NCBI GenBank assembly: GCA_037189665.1
Contig: JBBCIV010000129.1
Location: 1 to 15,208 of the forward strand
DNA: 15,208 nucleotides
Direction of reading: 5' to 3'
Origin: BPJO01 sp037189665
GTDB taxonomy: Bacteria > Planctomycetota > Phycisphaerae > Tepidisphaerales > Tepidisphaeraceae
Shown: piece by piece, positions 1 to 7,242 of the stretch
Numbering within the stretch: position 1 is the stretch's first letter
Layout of the letters: each line of letters opens with the position of its first letter
Notes under the pieces: generated by a model
The model's input: the letters and a program-made list of their open reading frames with translations, nothing else
The model's database searches: none
What the model was told of the DNA's origin: nothing
Made by a program: the position numbers and the translations under genes

Positions 1-834
1 CGGCCGAATCGACACGTCGCTCTCGCCCGGCCGCCACGCTACGCCGCCTTCATTGCCGTTCTGAAGCTGCTGCGATTTTGCCGCACCCCGCGCCACGGCG
101 TCGTTGGCCTGATCGATCCCGCTGTCGCCTGGAAAGCGGATGAGCGTCGGATCGACCGTTGACCAGTTCGGATCGCCGGCAATCCCGCGTTCATTCCCGA
201 TCCAGCGGACCGTCGATCCGCCGTCGCCGAAGACCACCGCGTTGGGCTGGAGCTTGGCGCAAGTGCCGAAATAGGCGTCCCAGTCGTACTCCTGCTTCTT
301 GCCGTTGGGGCCCTCGGCGCAGGCGCCGTCGAACCAGATTTCGCACAGTTCGCCGTACTGGGTGAGCAGTTCGGCCAACTGCGAAAGGTAAACCTTGTTG
401 TAGGCAGGCGAATCGCCGTAGCTCGGATGATTTCGGTCCCACGGGCTCAGGTACAGCCCGACCTTCAACCCGTGCGAACGGCAGGCATCGACGAACTCGC
501 GGACGAGGTCGCCCTTGCCCTCTTTCCAAGGCGACGATTTGACCGAGTGATCGGTCGTCTTCGTCGGCCAGAGGCAGAAGCCATCGTGGTGCTTGGCGGT
601 GAGGACCAGATGATGCGCCCCCGCCTCCTTCGCCGCCTGCGCCCACTGATTGGGGTTGAGCGACGTCGGATTGAAGATCGCCGGCGACTCTTTTCCATCC
701 CCCCACTCCCGGCCGGTGAACGTGTTCACGCCGAAGTGGACGAACAGCGCAAACTCCCCCCGCTGCCACGTCACTTGCGCCGCCGACGGAATCGCGCCGT
801 GGGACTGAATACCGCTGGGAATCTCGAATCGCAT
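1..834 (-). CDS. GH29 alpha-L-fucosidase (C-terminus cut off by window edge)
   Basis: Predicted glycoside hydrolase family 29 alpha-L-fucosidase, releasing L-fucose from glycans by a retaining mechanism. I translated it by hand because it runs off the left edge without a stop; 278 codons are present. The N-terminal stretch FALFVHFGVNTFTGREWGDG (residues 28-47), the HHDGF motif (82-86), the LYLSPWDRN strand (127-135) and EIWFDGA (165-171) are GH29 hallmarks. D169 is the expected catalytic nucleophile. The acid/base residue would lie in the missing or last part. There is no signal peptide, so the protein is probably cytoplasmic. The ATG at 834 is preceded by GAGGACGACA, a weak Shine-Dalgarno. 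The gene lies 81 bp downstream of terC on the same strand and has no obvious functional link to it. The family call is firm; the exact substrate linkage cannot be read from sequence. Confidence 0.92.
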   Translation of the reverse strand, partial: MRFEIPSGIQSHGAIPSAAQVTWQRGEFALFVHFGVNTFTGREWGDGKESPAIFNPTSLNPNQWAQAAKEAGAHHLVLTAKHHDGFCLWPTKTTDHSVKSSPWKEGKGDLVREFVDACRSHGLKVGLYLSPWDRNHPSYGDSPAYNKVYLSQLAELLTQYGELCEIWFDGACAEGPNGKKQEYDWDAYFGTCAKLQPNAVVFGDGGSTVRWIGNERGIAGDPNWSTVDPTLIRFPGDSGIDQANDAVARGAAKSQQLQNGNEGGVAWRPGESDVSIRP

Positions 835-864
835 TGTCGTCCTCACTCAAAACTAATTCGAATA

Positions 865-870
865 AGTATA
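865..870 (-). promoter_or_regulatory. possible -10 box (TATACT) for the fucosidase gene
   Basis: TATACT on the minus strand, 30 nt before the fucosidase ATG, in the AT-rich 81-bp gap after terC. No -35 box at normal spacing was found. It would give the fucosidase its own promoter, but it rests on one hexamer only. Confidence 0.25.
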
Positions 871-915
871 GAGGCTTCTGGCGTAACTGCGAAGGATGAC
901 AAGTTCGCCGCAATC

Positions 916-1776
916 TCACGCCGTCGGCTTGTTTTCCGGCAAGTGGGGCTCGTTCAACTGCACCGGCGTTCCCTTCTTGCGGAGCTTCAGGTTCAGCAAC
1001 TCCACGCCGATCGAGAACGCCATCGCAAAGTAAATGTAGCCCTTGGGAATATGCCGGTGCGTCGCATCGACGATCAGCACCACGCCCACGAGGATGAGAA
1101 AGCTGAACGCCAGCATCTTGACTGTGGGATGGTTGTTTACAAACCGGCTGATCGGCCCTGCAGCAAAGAGCATCACGCCCACCGCGATGACGACCGCCGT
1201 CACCATGATGATGAGCTGCGCCCGCTGGTCGCCGGCCGGGTTCTGCACCATGCCGATGGCGGTGATCACGCTGTCGAGACTGAAAACGATGTCGAGGACC
1301 AGGATCTGGACGATCACGTTGGCGAACGAAATGCCCGCCTTGCCTTCGTGGGCGTGCTCATCGCCTTCCAGCTTGGCATGAATTTCGGTCACGCTTTTGT
1401 AGATGAGGAACAGGCCGCCAACCAGCAGAATGACGTCGCGCCAGTTGAACGGGGCGACCCCTTTAGTCACCGGATCGGCGCCGAGGAGGGGCTTCAACAG
1501 GTCGCCGATGAACGGCACGGGCGTCGTGAGGCTCATGATCCAACTGATGCCCAGCAGCATCAGGATTCGCAGGATCATCGCCAGCGCCAGCCCCAGCGTG
1601 CGGGCCTTGGTCTGCTGGTGCCTGGGCAGCTTGTCCGCCAGCACCGAGATGAAAATGATATTATCGATGCCCAGGACGATCTCGAGGATCGTGAGCGTGA
1701 GCAACGCGATGATCGCCGCGCCAGACCAGAGCGAGGTGATCGCCCCGGTATCGCCGGCCGCAAGAATGTCGAACAT
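916..1776 (-). CDS. TerC family integral membrane metal exporter
   Basis: A 286-residue TerC-family membrane protein. Characterised relatives export manganese or support metallation of secreted proteins, and older members were linked to tellurium resistance. The two family signatures are present: EIVLGIDN (residues 32-39) and DIVFSLDS (162-169), whose acidic residues in membrane helices are thought to handle the metal. About seven hydrophobic segments are visible, with a His- and acid-rich cytosolic loop (EGDEHAHEGK, 137-146) between the two halves, as is usual in the family. Length is normal. The ATG at 1776 has GGGAAGG 8 nt upstream, a good Shine-Dalgarno, and the mRNA leader can form competing hairpins (separate entry). 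The neighbours on either side do not inform its role. Confidence 0.92.
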   Translation of the reverse strand: MFDILAAGDTGAITSLWSGAAIIALLTLTILEIVLGIDNIIFISVLADKLPRHQQTKARTLGLALAMILRILMLLGISWIMSLTTPVPFIGDLLKPLLGADPVTKGVAPFNWRDVILLVGGLFLIYKSVTEIHAKLEGDEHAHEGKAGISFANVIVQILVLDIVFSLDSVITAIGMVQNPAGDQRAQLIIMVTAVVIAVGVMLFAAGPISRFVNNHPTVKMLAFSFLILVGVVLIVDATHRHIPKGYIYFAMAFSIGVELLNLKLRKKGTPVQLNEPHLPENKPTA

Positions 1777-1844
1777 AAGTGGAACCTTCCCGATTTGGTG
1801 AATTCAGCCGCGAATGGTAAATCCCTTCCACGGAAGTGGAAAGG
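1777..1844 (-). promoter_or_regulatory. terC mRNA leader with two mutually exclusive pairings
   Basis: Read on the minus strand, CCTTTCCAC (1844-1836) and GTGGAAGGG (1831-1823) form a 9-bp stem, with one G-T pair, around a 4-nt loop. The 8-mer TTCCACTT of the left arm (1841-1834) occurs again at 1784-1777, directly before the terC ATG. The GTGGAA arm could therefore pair with either copy. The CCTTTCC arm could also mask the Shine-Dalgarno GGGAAGG (1791-1785) with one wobble pair. This is the layout of a translational switch, but I do not recognise the yybP-ykoY manganese riboswitch consensus in it. Confidence 0.35.
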
Positions 1845-1890
1845 CGCGCTCCTGAACGCGCTCGGCCGTAGGCTTTTTCACGTGGAGGGA

Positions 1891-1896
1891 TAGAAT
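1891..1896 (+). promoter_or_regulatory. TANNNT box (TAGAAT) before the PNPOx-like gene
   Basis: TAGAAT lies 10 nt before the ATG at 1907, which would place a transcript start within a few bases of the start codon. GGAGG at 1884-1888 is 18 nt from the ATG, too far to serve as a normal Shine-Dalgarno. One of several similar boxes in this window. Confidence 0.35.
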
Positions 1897-1906
1897 ACGC
1901 CGGCCC

Positions 1907-2482
1907 ATGCTGGATACGTTGTTGAAACCTTCGGAGATTTTGGAAGACGTCTGGGCTCGACTTCTGGCCGGAAAGTCCGACGTCGCCCACCCCTTTCACA
2001 CCGCCGCCGTCGCGTCGATTAACGAATTAGAAGGGGTGACGGTCCGAACCGTAGTGCTCCGAAAAGTGGACGTTGAATCGAGGCTGCTTTATTTCCACAC
2101 CGACCGCCGCAGCCCCAAGTTCGCCGATCTCCTCCACGACCCCGCCGCCGGCTGGGCGTTTTATGACCCCCAGGCCCGGCTTCAGGTCCGCCTGCGAACC
2201 TCTGCCACGCTTCATACAAAGGACGCGATCGCCCACGAGCAATGGGTGGGCCTACCCGCCCAAACGCAGGAGATGTACCGCTCGCCCGTCGCGCCCGGCG
2301 AAGTGCTGAGCCAGATGACGCCTCCGCCGCCCCTGCCCGGCGTCGACGGACGGGATAACTTCGCCGTCATCGTCTGCAGCATCGAATCCATCGACTGGCT
2401 TTACCTCCACCCGGACGGACATCGGCGAATCCGCTTCACCTGGGTGGAGAACGAGCCCAAGGCGGAATGGCTCGCGCCTTAA
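1907..2482 (+). CDS. pyridoxamine 5'-phosphate oxidase-like FMN-binding protein
   Basis: A 191-residue split-barrel flavoprotein of the Alr4036-like PNPOx group. Family traits visible are HPFHTAAVASI (residues 28-38), RTVVLRKVD (47-55) and YFHTDRRSPK (62-71), the strand-turn-strand that binds the FMN phosphate in PNPOx proteins, followed by AFYDPQARLQVRL (84-96). The C-terminal half carries a Pro-rich loop (138-145) and a WLYLHPDGHRRIRF strand (164-177). The C-terminal dimerisation segment typical of true PdxH is not evident, so I do not call it pdxH. The substrate is unknown; it may be an FMN-dependent reductase or oxidase of unassigned role. The ATG at 1907 lacks a well-placed Shine-Dalgarno. 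It is divergent from terC with a 130-bp gap. Confidence 0.85.
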   Translation: MLDTLLKPSEILEDVWARLLAGKSDVAHPFHTAAVASINELEGVTVRTVVLRKVDVESRLLYFHTDRRSPKFADLLHDPAAGWAFYDPQARLQVRLRTSATLHTKDAIAHEQWVGLPAQTQEMYRSPVAPGEVLSQMTPPPPLPGVDGRDNFAVIVCSIESIDWLYLHPDGHRRIRFTWVENEPKAEWLAP

Positions 2483-2659
2483 CGACGCGCCGCCCGCAAC
2501 CCCGCCCGCCAATCAGACCAACTTATCGCCAGTCGGCGCAACGGCTATTCCAGCTTAACATCCCGCAACCTCGGCGGTATGACTCAATGAGCTTGGCGGA
2601 TGGGCGCTGTTGATGATCGCAAGTCTGGTGAATTCTCAAACGTCCGCATCCGTACCAGA

Positions 2660-2667
2660 GGGGAGGA
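2660..2667 (+). promoter_or_regulatory. ribosome binding site fixing the glycosyltransferase start
   Basis: GGGGAGGA lies 5 nt before the ATG at 2673. It is the strongest Shine-Dalgarno in the window and the reason to prefer 2673 over the in-frame ATG at 2610, which has none and would add 21 hydrophilic residues before the first membrane helix. Confidence 0.7.
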
Positions 2668-2672
2668 CCGGA

Positions 2673-4424
2673 ATGACGTGGACCTGGGGGCTGCGGGCCG
2701 CTTGGATCGTCGCTCAAACGGCGATGGTGCTCGCGTTGTCGTACGGGTTGTTTTTCTTCTCGGCCCACGCGTTTTCGCAAAACAACCGCTTTCCGGTTTA
2801 CTACCACCCCGACGAAGGCACGAAGGCCGACCAATTGATCGGCAATCATCGGAACTTCAACCATCCGCAACTGATGCTCGAGGCCGCGATCTGGCTGGCG
2901 GACGCGCGCGGGATCGATCTTGAACAGTTGCAAAGCGAACGCCGTTTCCGGCGCGACGGAATGCACCAGGAACTGGTCTTCCTCGGCCGCGATACGTCGG
3001 CGTACCTGTCGGCGGGCGCGGTGGTGCTGCTGGCGTGGGCGGGCTTGTTCGCCGCCGGCTGGGCGGGGTTTACGCTGACGGGGATCGCGGCGGCGCTGTG
3101 TCCGGCGCTCCTGGCGCACTCGCGATATTTCAAGGAAGAACCCTCCCTCTGCCTGGGCGTGGCGGCGGTGGTGTGCGTGGCGGCGTTGATCTGCCGGCGA
3201 AGCCACTGGTCAGCCCAATTGCTGCTCGCCCCCTTGATGGGCGCAGCGGTGGCGCTGGCGGCGTCGGGGAAGTATGCGGGCGTGATCATGATCATCCCCG
3301 GCGTGCTGGCGATCATCACGGCCAACTTCCGCCGCTGGTGGATCATCCCGATCTGCCTGGCGCTGCTCGGCTATGCCGGCTGGGACGTGTGGCAGCGGAT
3401 TAACTGGCGGGCGGTCGAGCAGTGGGACCAGTTTACTGAAACCTTCGAGGCCGAAAAACGCCACGCGCTGACCGAGCACGCCGGCGTGACGATGGACAAG
3501 CCGAACGACTTCTTCGTTCGCGGCATCCTCAGCGAAGCGATGCCCCACGTGCTCTGGCTGTCGGCGGCGGCGCCGGTCGGACTGCTGTTGATGCGCAGGC
3601 GCGCGGTTTACCAGCGGCTCGCGTCCCCGCCGAGTTCGTACTACCAGCGTGAGCGTCTGAGCCTCCCCGATCCTGCCGCGCCCAGGCAGCCGTGGATTGC
3701 CAAGCGTTTGAAGTATCGCCACGAAACGCCGCTATTCGCGATCTGGCTTGGGCTGACGGTGATCATCTACGTGGTCGCCGTCTCCTATTCCGCGATCCCG
3801 TTCTACCGCTACATCCTGCCGGCCACGCTGCTCCTGTACGTCTTCGCGGCGCTGGGCGTCGTCTGGCTGACGAACCTGATCGACAAACCGCAATGGCGGC
3901 ACGCCGCCCTCGGAGCGGCAATCGTCGCGCTGGCGTTCGCGCAGGCCGGGCGGTTCCGCAACTATGACCGGCAGTTCGCCATCGGCAGCCAGAACCTGCT
4001 GGTGGACTGGATCAACCGAAATATCCCCCGCGGCACGCCGATCGTGGCGGACGGATACACGGAGTTGAACCGCGGCATGTTCAACCAAACGCGCGCGCAG
4101 GTCATCCGTGGGCGGTTCGCGTCCGACATGGGCACGCTCGACAGCCTGCGGGCACGAGGAGTGAAGTACGTGGCGGTAGCGGGGACGAGCTACGAGCGTT
4201 TCCTCGACCCTGCCACCATGCAGGCCGAGGGGAGCGGCGAAAACTTCGACCGACATCAGCGGTTCTACCGCGAATTGTTCGACAACTACCCAGTCGTGTG
4301 GGCCCGCAACGCCGAATACCCGATGCACGTGTTCAACAACCCCGACATCACCCTCTTCCGCATCGCCCCCACCGGCGGCCCGCCTGAACGGCGCGAGCAA
4401 CGGCAACGCCGGTATTGGTGGTAA
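2673..4424 (+). CDS. GT-C membrane glycosyltransferase, PMT/ArnT-like (GT39/83 type)
   Basis: A 583-residue polytopic membrane protein of the dolichyl-phosphate-mannose mannosyltransferase/ArnT superfamily, which transfers a sugar from a polyprenyl-phosphate donor on the outer face of the inner membrane. After the first helix (about residues 7-34) comes YYHPDEG (43-49), the catalytic Asp-Glu loop of this fold. A second conserved loop, SRYFKEEP (150-157), follows helices 2 and 3. Around nine more hydrophobic segments follow, including RYILPATLLLYVFAALGVVWL (379-399), typical of the last helices. Residues 430-583 form a soluble, probably periplasmic domain (VDWINRNIPRGTPIVADGY at 444-462). The acceptor (protein, lipid or polysaccharide) cannot be told. 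The 190-bp gap before it holds no recognisable site except the Shine-Dalgarno. It converges with the gene ending at 4460. Confidence 0.85.
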   Translation: MTWTWGLRAAWIVAQTAMVLALSYGLFFFSAHAFSQNNRFPVYYHPDEGTKADQLIGNHRNFNHPQLMLEAAIWLADARGIDLEQLQSERRFRRDGMHQELVFLGRDTSAYLSAGAVVLLAWAGLFAAGWAGFTLTGIAAALCPALLAHSRYFKEEPSLCLGVAAVVCVAALICRRSHWSAQLLLAPLMGAAVALAASGKYAGVIMIIPGVLAIITANFRRWWIIPICLALLGYAGWDVWQRINWRAVEQWDQFTETFEAEKRHALTEHAGVTMDKPNDFFVRGILSEAMPHVLWLSAAAPVGLLLMRRRAVYQRLASPPSSYYQRERLSLPDPAAPRQPWIAKRLKYRHETPLFAIWLGLTVIIYVVAVSYSAIPFYRYILPATLLLYVFAALGVVWLTNLIDKPQWRHAALGAAIVALAFAQAGRFRNYDRQFAIGSQNLLVDWINRNIPRGTPIVADGYTELNRGMFNQTRAQVIRGRFASDMGTLDSLRARGVKYVAVAGTSYERFLDPATMQAEGSGENFDRHQRFYRELFDNYPVVWARNAEYPMHVFNNPDITLFRIAPTGGPPERREQRQRRYWW

Positions 4425-4459
4425 GCCAGGACCATATAGAGATAGGCTGTCCTGCTCCC

Positions 4460-4966
4460 CTACTTGCCCCGCCAGAAATACGACCTGCTGTCTAGCTGCT
4501 GTGACAAGGCTCTCCGCACCACGTCAACTCCGAACTTCACTCTTGCTTCTTCAACATCCCATAGGCCAGAAGTGGGCGTGGGCGACGTTTCAGGCCGGAA
4601 ATGGACGAAAATCATCGTTTGCCTTCCATTCGTTACCGCGAGAAGCAAAATGGTTCGATCCCCTTCGTTCAACAATACCGCCTTCTCGCGAATCGCATGC
4701 TGAATGGGAGAATCGTTGTGTGATGCGTTATCGTTCTGCGCTTTCGGTTTATGAAACTTGTTGATCTCGTGTGATAGGTAACGGTCAACCCATTTTCCCA
4801 GATCACCTGTGCGATACCAATAGCCACTCCATAACCAGTAGGCAATTGCCCCCACTAACAAACATGCCAGTATGGGCAAAATCATTCGGCGTTCCCACAC
4901 GAGATACGCCTCAAAGCGGCCCACAGGGTGATGCGCTTGATAGCCAAGTTTTTCAGGGGATGGCAC
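4460..4966 (-). CDS. hypothetical single-helix membrane protein
   Basis: I do not recognise a family. A GTG start at 4966 gives 168 residues; an internal ATG at 4885 (residue 28) would give 141. One membrane helix is clear (MILPILACLLVGAIAYWLW, residues 28-46), preceded by ERR and followed by a soluble tail of about 120 residues with two hydrophilic stretches (65-85 and 123-135) and a strand-rich core (DRTILLLAVTNGRQTMIFVHF). The GTG start overlaps the end of the upstream surface-protein gene by 14 bp, so the two are probably co-transcribed and may be translationally coupled. Base composition is well below the window average (for example 25 of 60 GC at 4741-4800), shared with the 3' half of the upstream gene. 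The topology would place the tail in the cytoplasm or periplasm; sequence alone does not settle it. Confidence 0.6.
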   Translation of the reverse strand: MPSPEKLGYQAHHPVGRFEAYLVWERRMILPILACLLVGAIAYWLWSGYWYRTGDLGKWVDRYLSHEINKFHKPKAQNDNASHNDSPIQHAIREKAVLLNEGDRTILLLAVTNGRQTMIFVHFRPETSPTPTSGLWDVEEARVKFGVDVVRRALSQQLDSRSYFWRGK

Positions 4967-6050
4967 GTGCGTCTCTCGGTGCGGTATTAATCAGGTAATG
5001 TGATAAGAATGTACCTGACTCGTAATAAGGATTAACGCGGACTGCATTCTCTTCATTTTCCTTGTCAGTCCAGTCCCACAGGTTAGTAACAGGATTTAGT
5101 GCCTGGGTCGCGTAGTGATAGTCGAGCCCTTCCCATACGGACCTGTGGTACGCGATTATGGTATGCCACCCGCCGGGTATTACGGAGTTAGAATAACTTC
5201 GATAACCCTGAACTGGTGCATCAGGATCATATAACATGGCCTCAAGAACTCGCTTCATCATCGGAGCATCACGAAGAAGATCGTCGAGTGTAATACTGTC
5301 ATAATCTTCTTCGCTAAACAATCCATGCTCAATCGCAAAAGGCAACGTAGCGCTTTGGAAACTATTCATCCTAGATGCGCCGGTCGAATTAAAAGCCCAT
5401 GATTGGCAGTTGTCATTCGACTCTCGTTCAGGATCGTATCCTGCTGCACGCGTATCATGCGCAAGCGTATTCATTGGCGCAGCCGCTGGATAAAGCGATA
5501 CTGGGCGCATTGGCCCGACGTCGTCATCATCGAGGTAATTCCTGGCGAATCCGACGTCATGCTGATGCCAGAAGCGAAACTCGTATGGGTCAGGGAACAA
5601 GACTTGGCGGTAGTCGCCGTCAAGCAACGTAATCTCTATTGTCTCGCTAAACTCAATGTCTGAATCGTCGATCGGATTGAAGGTGATCGATGCTAACAGC
5701 TGGTTGGCGGGAATTGTCACCTCGTTCGGCAATATTGTGTAATCTTGACCCGCAGTAGCTGTGCCGCCAACACTAAACTTGACGACAAGTGGTTGATCTA
5801 TTGGCCAACTGTCCTCAGTACGACTAAAAATGAATTTGACCCCTCTGCCGTTCTCGGTCCCATGCCCATCTGCTCCAACCCACACGTCGGGCAGGGACTC
5901 GCGATAGTCAGCTTGGACGATCCAGTAAAAATCGTCGTAGTCCCGGTCAATCGAATCCTTGCTGTCTTCGATTGAAATAAGTTTTGTGTCCTCCGACACG
6001 CCCACCTTAAACCCACCATTATTGTTCGCATAACCCGCGACCTGACTGGC
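4500..6050. other. low-GC segment inside GC-rich DNA
   Basis: Hand counts on single 60-base lines give 23/60 GC at 5281-5340, 27/60 at 5221-5280, 28/60 at 5941-6000 and 25/60 at 4741-4800, against 39/60 at 6361-6420. The change is gradual across 6001-6120 (32 and 33 of 60). The segment covers most of the one-helix protein gene and the 3' two-thirds of the surface-protein gene. Boundaries are approximate. It suggests acquired DNA, but no integrase, tRNA or flanking repeat was found. Confidence 0.6.
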
Positions 6051-6998
6051 GATCTCTCCTGCTGTTCCGATACGGAAGTAGGAGCTAATCGGGAACGTGT
6101 GTGCGACAATCTCGGTGCTGCCCTCAAGCTCACGATGCGTATCAAACGTCAGCGGCGTCTGTGCGGTCTTGTCGGCATTGAGGCTGGTCGCGTACTGCCA
6201 CACCGCCGTTTGCCAGCTTGTGGCGTAGATGTACTTGCTTTTGCGAACGTCGCCATTGGCGCGGAACTCCTGCCAGATGCCGATTTCCTTGTTGACGATG
6301 TCCCACCCGGCTTCGCCCTTGGCCGCGTTGCCGATGGTGAGTTGGTACCAGCCGCTGGTGTCCTCGTTGAGCGTCGTTGCGGTGACGATGTTGGCGGACC
6401 GCAGGCTTTCGCCGGTGGAGGTGACCGCGCTGACGCGGTACGTGGTCGCGTGGCCGACGACGAGATTGTCGATCACCGCGTTCGTGTGGTTCGCCGGCAC
6501 GTACACGCCGCGACGCCAGCCGAGGCGCGTCCAGCGATCGACGCGGTAGTAGGCTTCGGCGTCGGTGTTGTCGTCCCAATTGAGGTGGATCGTCTGTCCG
6601 CCCCACACTTCGGCTTCCAGCCGCGTCGGCGGCGAGAAGTTGCTGGTCCGCACGAGCAGCGGCGAGCCGCCTTCGCCCTTCACTTCTAGCGAATAGGTCC
6701 CTTTGGGAAGCGGTCGCGAAATAGAAGCGCCGCTGGTGAGCGGCAAGCCATTTCGTTTCAGCGTGAGGTTGCCTTTGTGCGCAATCGCATCAACCGTGGT
6801 CGGTTTGGCGAGCGTAAAGCTGTAAGTGTTAGCGCCGTTGGGAATCGCGAACTCCTGGCGATACGCCAGCGGCAATTCCCCCATCGCGATGGTGGCGAGG
6901 AGTTGGCGCTGTTCGAGCGTTTCGACCGCAGCGCGGACGAAGGATTCCGAAAACGGAGCATCGGACTGAGAACGCGCGTAGTTGGAACGAAGCTGCAT
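4953..6998 (-). CDS. modular exported protein: LEQRQLLA motif, FnIII-like, Calx-beta-like, Cys/His C-terminal domain
   Basis: A 681-residue multidomain protein, probably cell-surface. The N-terminus carries LEQRQLLA (residues 28-35), the motif found near the start of many exported planctomycete proteins in place of a classical signal peptide. Residues 120-209 look like a fibronectin type III domain (HLNWDDNTDAEAYYRVDRW, then TTYRVSAVTSTGES). Residues 213-345 are unassigned. Residues 371-495 resemble a Calx-beta repeat (FSVGGTATAGQDYTI, then TIPANQLLASITFNPIDDS and an acidic DDDD end) and could bind calcium. Residues 525-681 form a distinct domain with NCQSWAF (C531), GGWHTIIAY (H612) and DYHYATQ (H628), reminiscent of papain/NlpC-like or NCxAWA-type domains; activity is inference. 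The ATG at 6998 follows GGGAGA at suitable spacing. GC drops from about 65% to 40-47% near 6000-6100, inside the gene. Confidence 0.85.
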   Translation of the reverse strand: MQLRSNYARSQSDAPFSESFVRAAVETLEQRQLLATIAMGELPLAYRQEFAIPNGANTYSFTLAKPTTVDAIAHKGNLTLKRNGLPLTSGASISRPLPKGTYSLEVKGEGGSPLLVRTSNFSPPTRLEAEVWGGQTIHLNWDDNTDAEAYYRVDRWTRLGWRRGVYVPANHTNAVIDNLVVGHATTYRVSAVTSTGESLRSANIVTATTLNEDTSGWYQLTIGNAAKGEAGWDIVNKEIGIWQEFRANGDVRKSKYIYATSWQTAVWQYATSLNADKTAQTPLTFDTHRELEGSTEIVAHTFPISSYFRIGTAGEIASQVAGYANNNGGFKVGVSEDTKLISIEDSKDSIDRDYDDFYWIVQADYRESLPDVWVGADGHGTENGRGVKFIFSRTEDSWPIDQPLVVKFSVGGTATAGQDYTILPNEVTIPANQLLASITFNPIDDSDIEFSETIEITLLDGDYRQVLFPDPYEFRFWHQHDVGFARNYLDDDDVGPMRPVSLYPAAAPMNTLAHDTRAAGYDPERESNDNCQSWAFNSTGASRMNSFQSATLPFAIEHGLFSEEDYDSITLDDLLRDAPMMKRVLEAMLYDPDAPVQGYRSYSNSVIPGGWHTIIAYHRSVWEGLDYHYATQALNPVTNLWDWTDKENEENAVRVNPYYESGTFLSHYLINTAPRDARAIP

Positions 6999-7155
6999 GG
7001 AATTCTCCCGCCTGAGAAAGTGATCCTCGTCGCACCCCTATCGCGGCCCTCCCCGCGACTCGGCGACGTTCGTGAGCAACGATATCCATCGACGAAGGCG
7101 CATCAATCGTAAAACTGGTTTCGGGCGTGGGTGCGACGATATCGCGCGGGACTGG

Positions 7156-7182
7156 CCGCACGCTCATCAAGCTGTGTGTGCG
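7156..7182 (+). repeat. 27-bp imperfect direct repeat, upstream copy of an AEC coding segment
   Basis: Positions 7156-7182 match 7347-7373 at 25 of 27 bases. The second copy lies inside the AEC permease gene and encodes RTLIKLCVR; the first lies 60 bp before the start codon and would read the same nine residues in another frame. It looks like a partial tandem duplication or a remnant of an earlier gene copy. Confidence 0.6.
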
Positions 7183-7225
7183 CGGCGGCTGTTTTCGCCG
7201 CCTCGTCAGGTCGTGTGCCGGCGCG

Positions 7226-7231
7226 TACACT
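7226..7231 (+). promoter_or_regulatory. TANNNT box (TACACT) before the AEC permease gene
   Basis: TACACT ends 11 nt before the ATG at 7243, with no Shine-Dalgarno between. The same hexamer precedes the next gene. Confidence 0.35.
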
Positions 7232-7242
7232 GTGCGACTCGC

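Noticed and set aside
427..1893. Long plus-strand open frame (488 codons) opposite the fucosidase and terC genes
   Set aside because: It is very rich in Arg, Asp and His and shows no domain. The minus strand carries clear GH29 and TerC motifs, so this is a GC-rich antisense shadow.
1777..1906. yybP-ykoY manganese riboswitch before terC
   Set aside because: I looked for its conserved loop sequences and did not find them; only the simple hairpin set described above is present.
4427..4454. CAGGAC/GTCCTG hairpin between the convergent glycosyltransferase and membrane protein genes
   Set aside because: Only 6 bp with a 16-nt loop and no T-run on either side, too weak to call a terminator.
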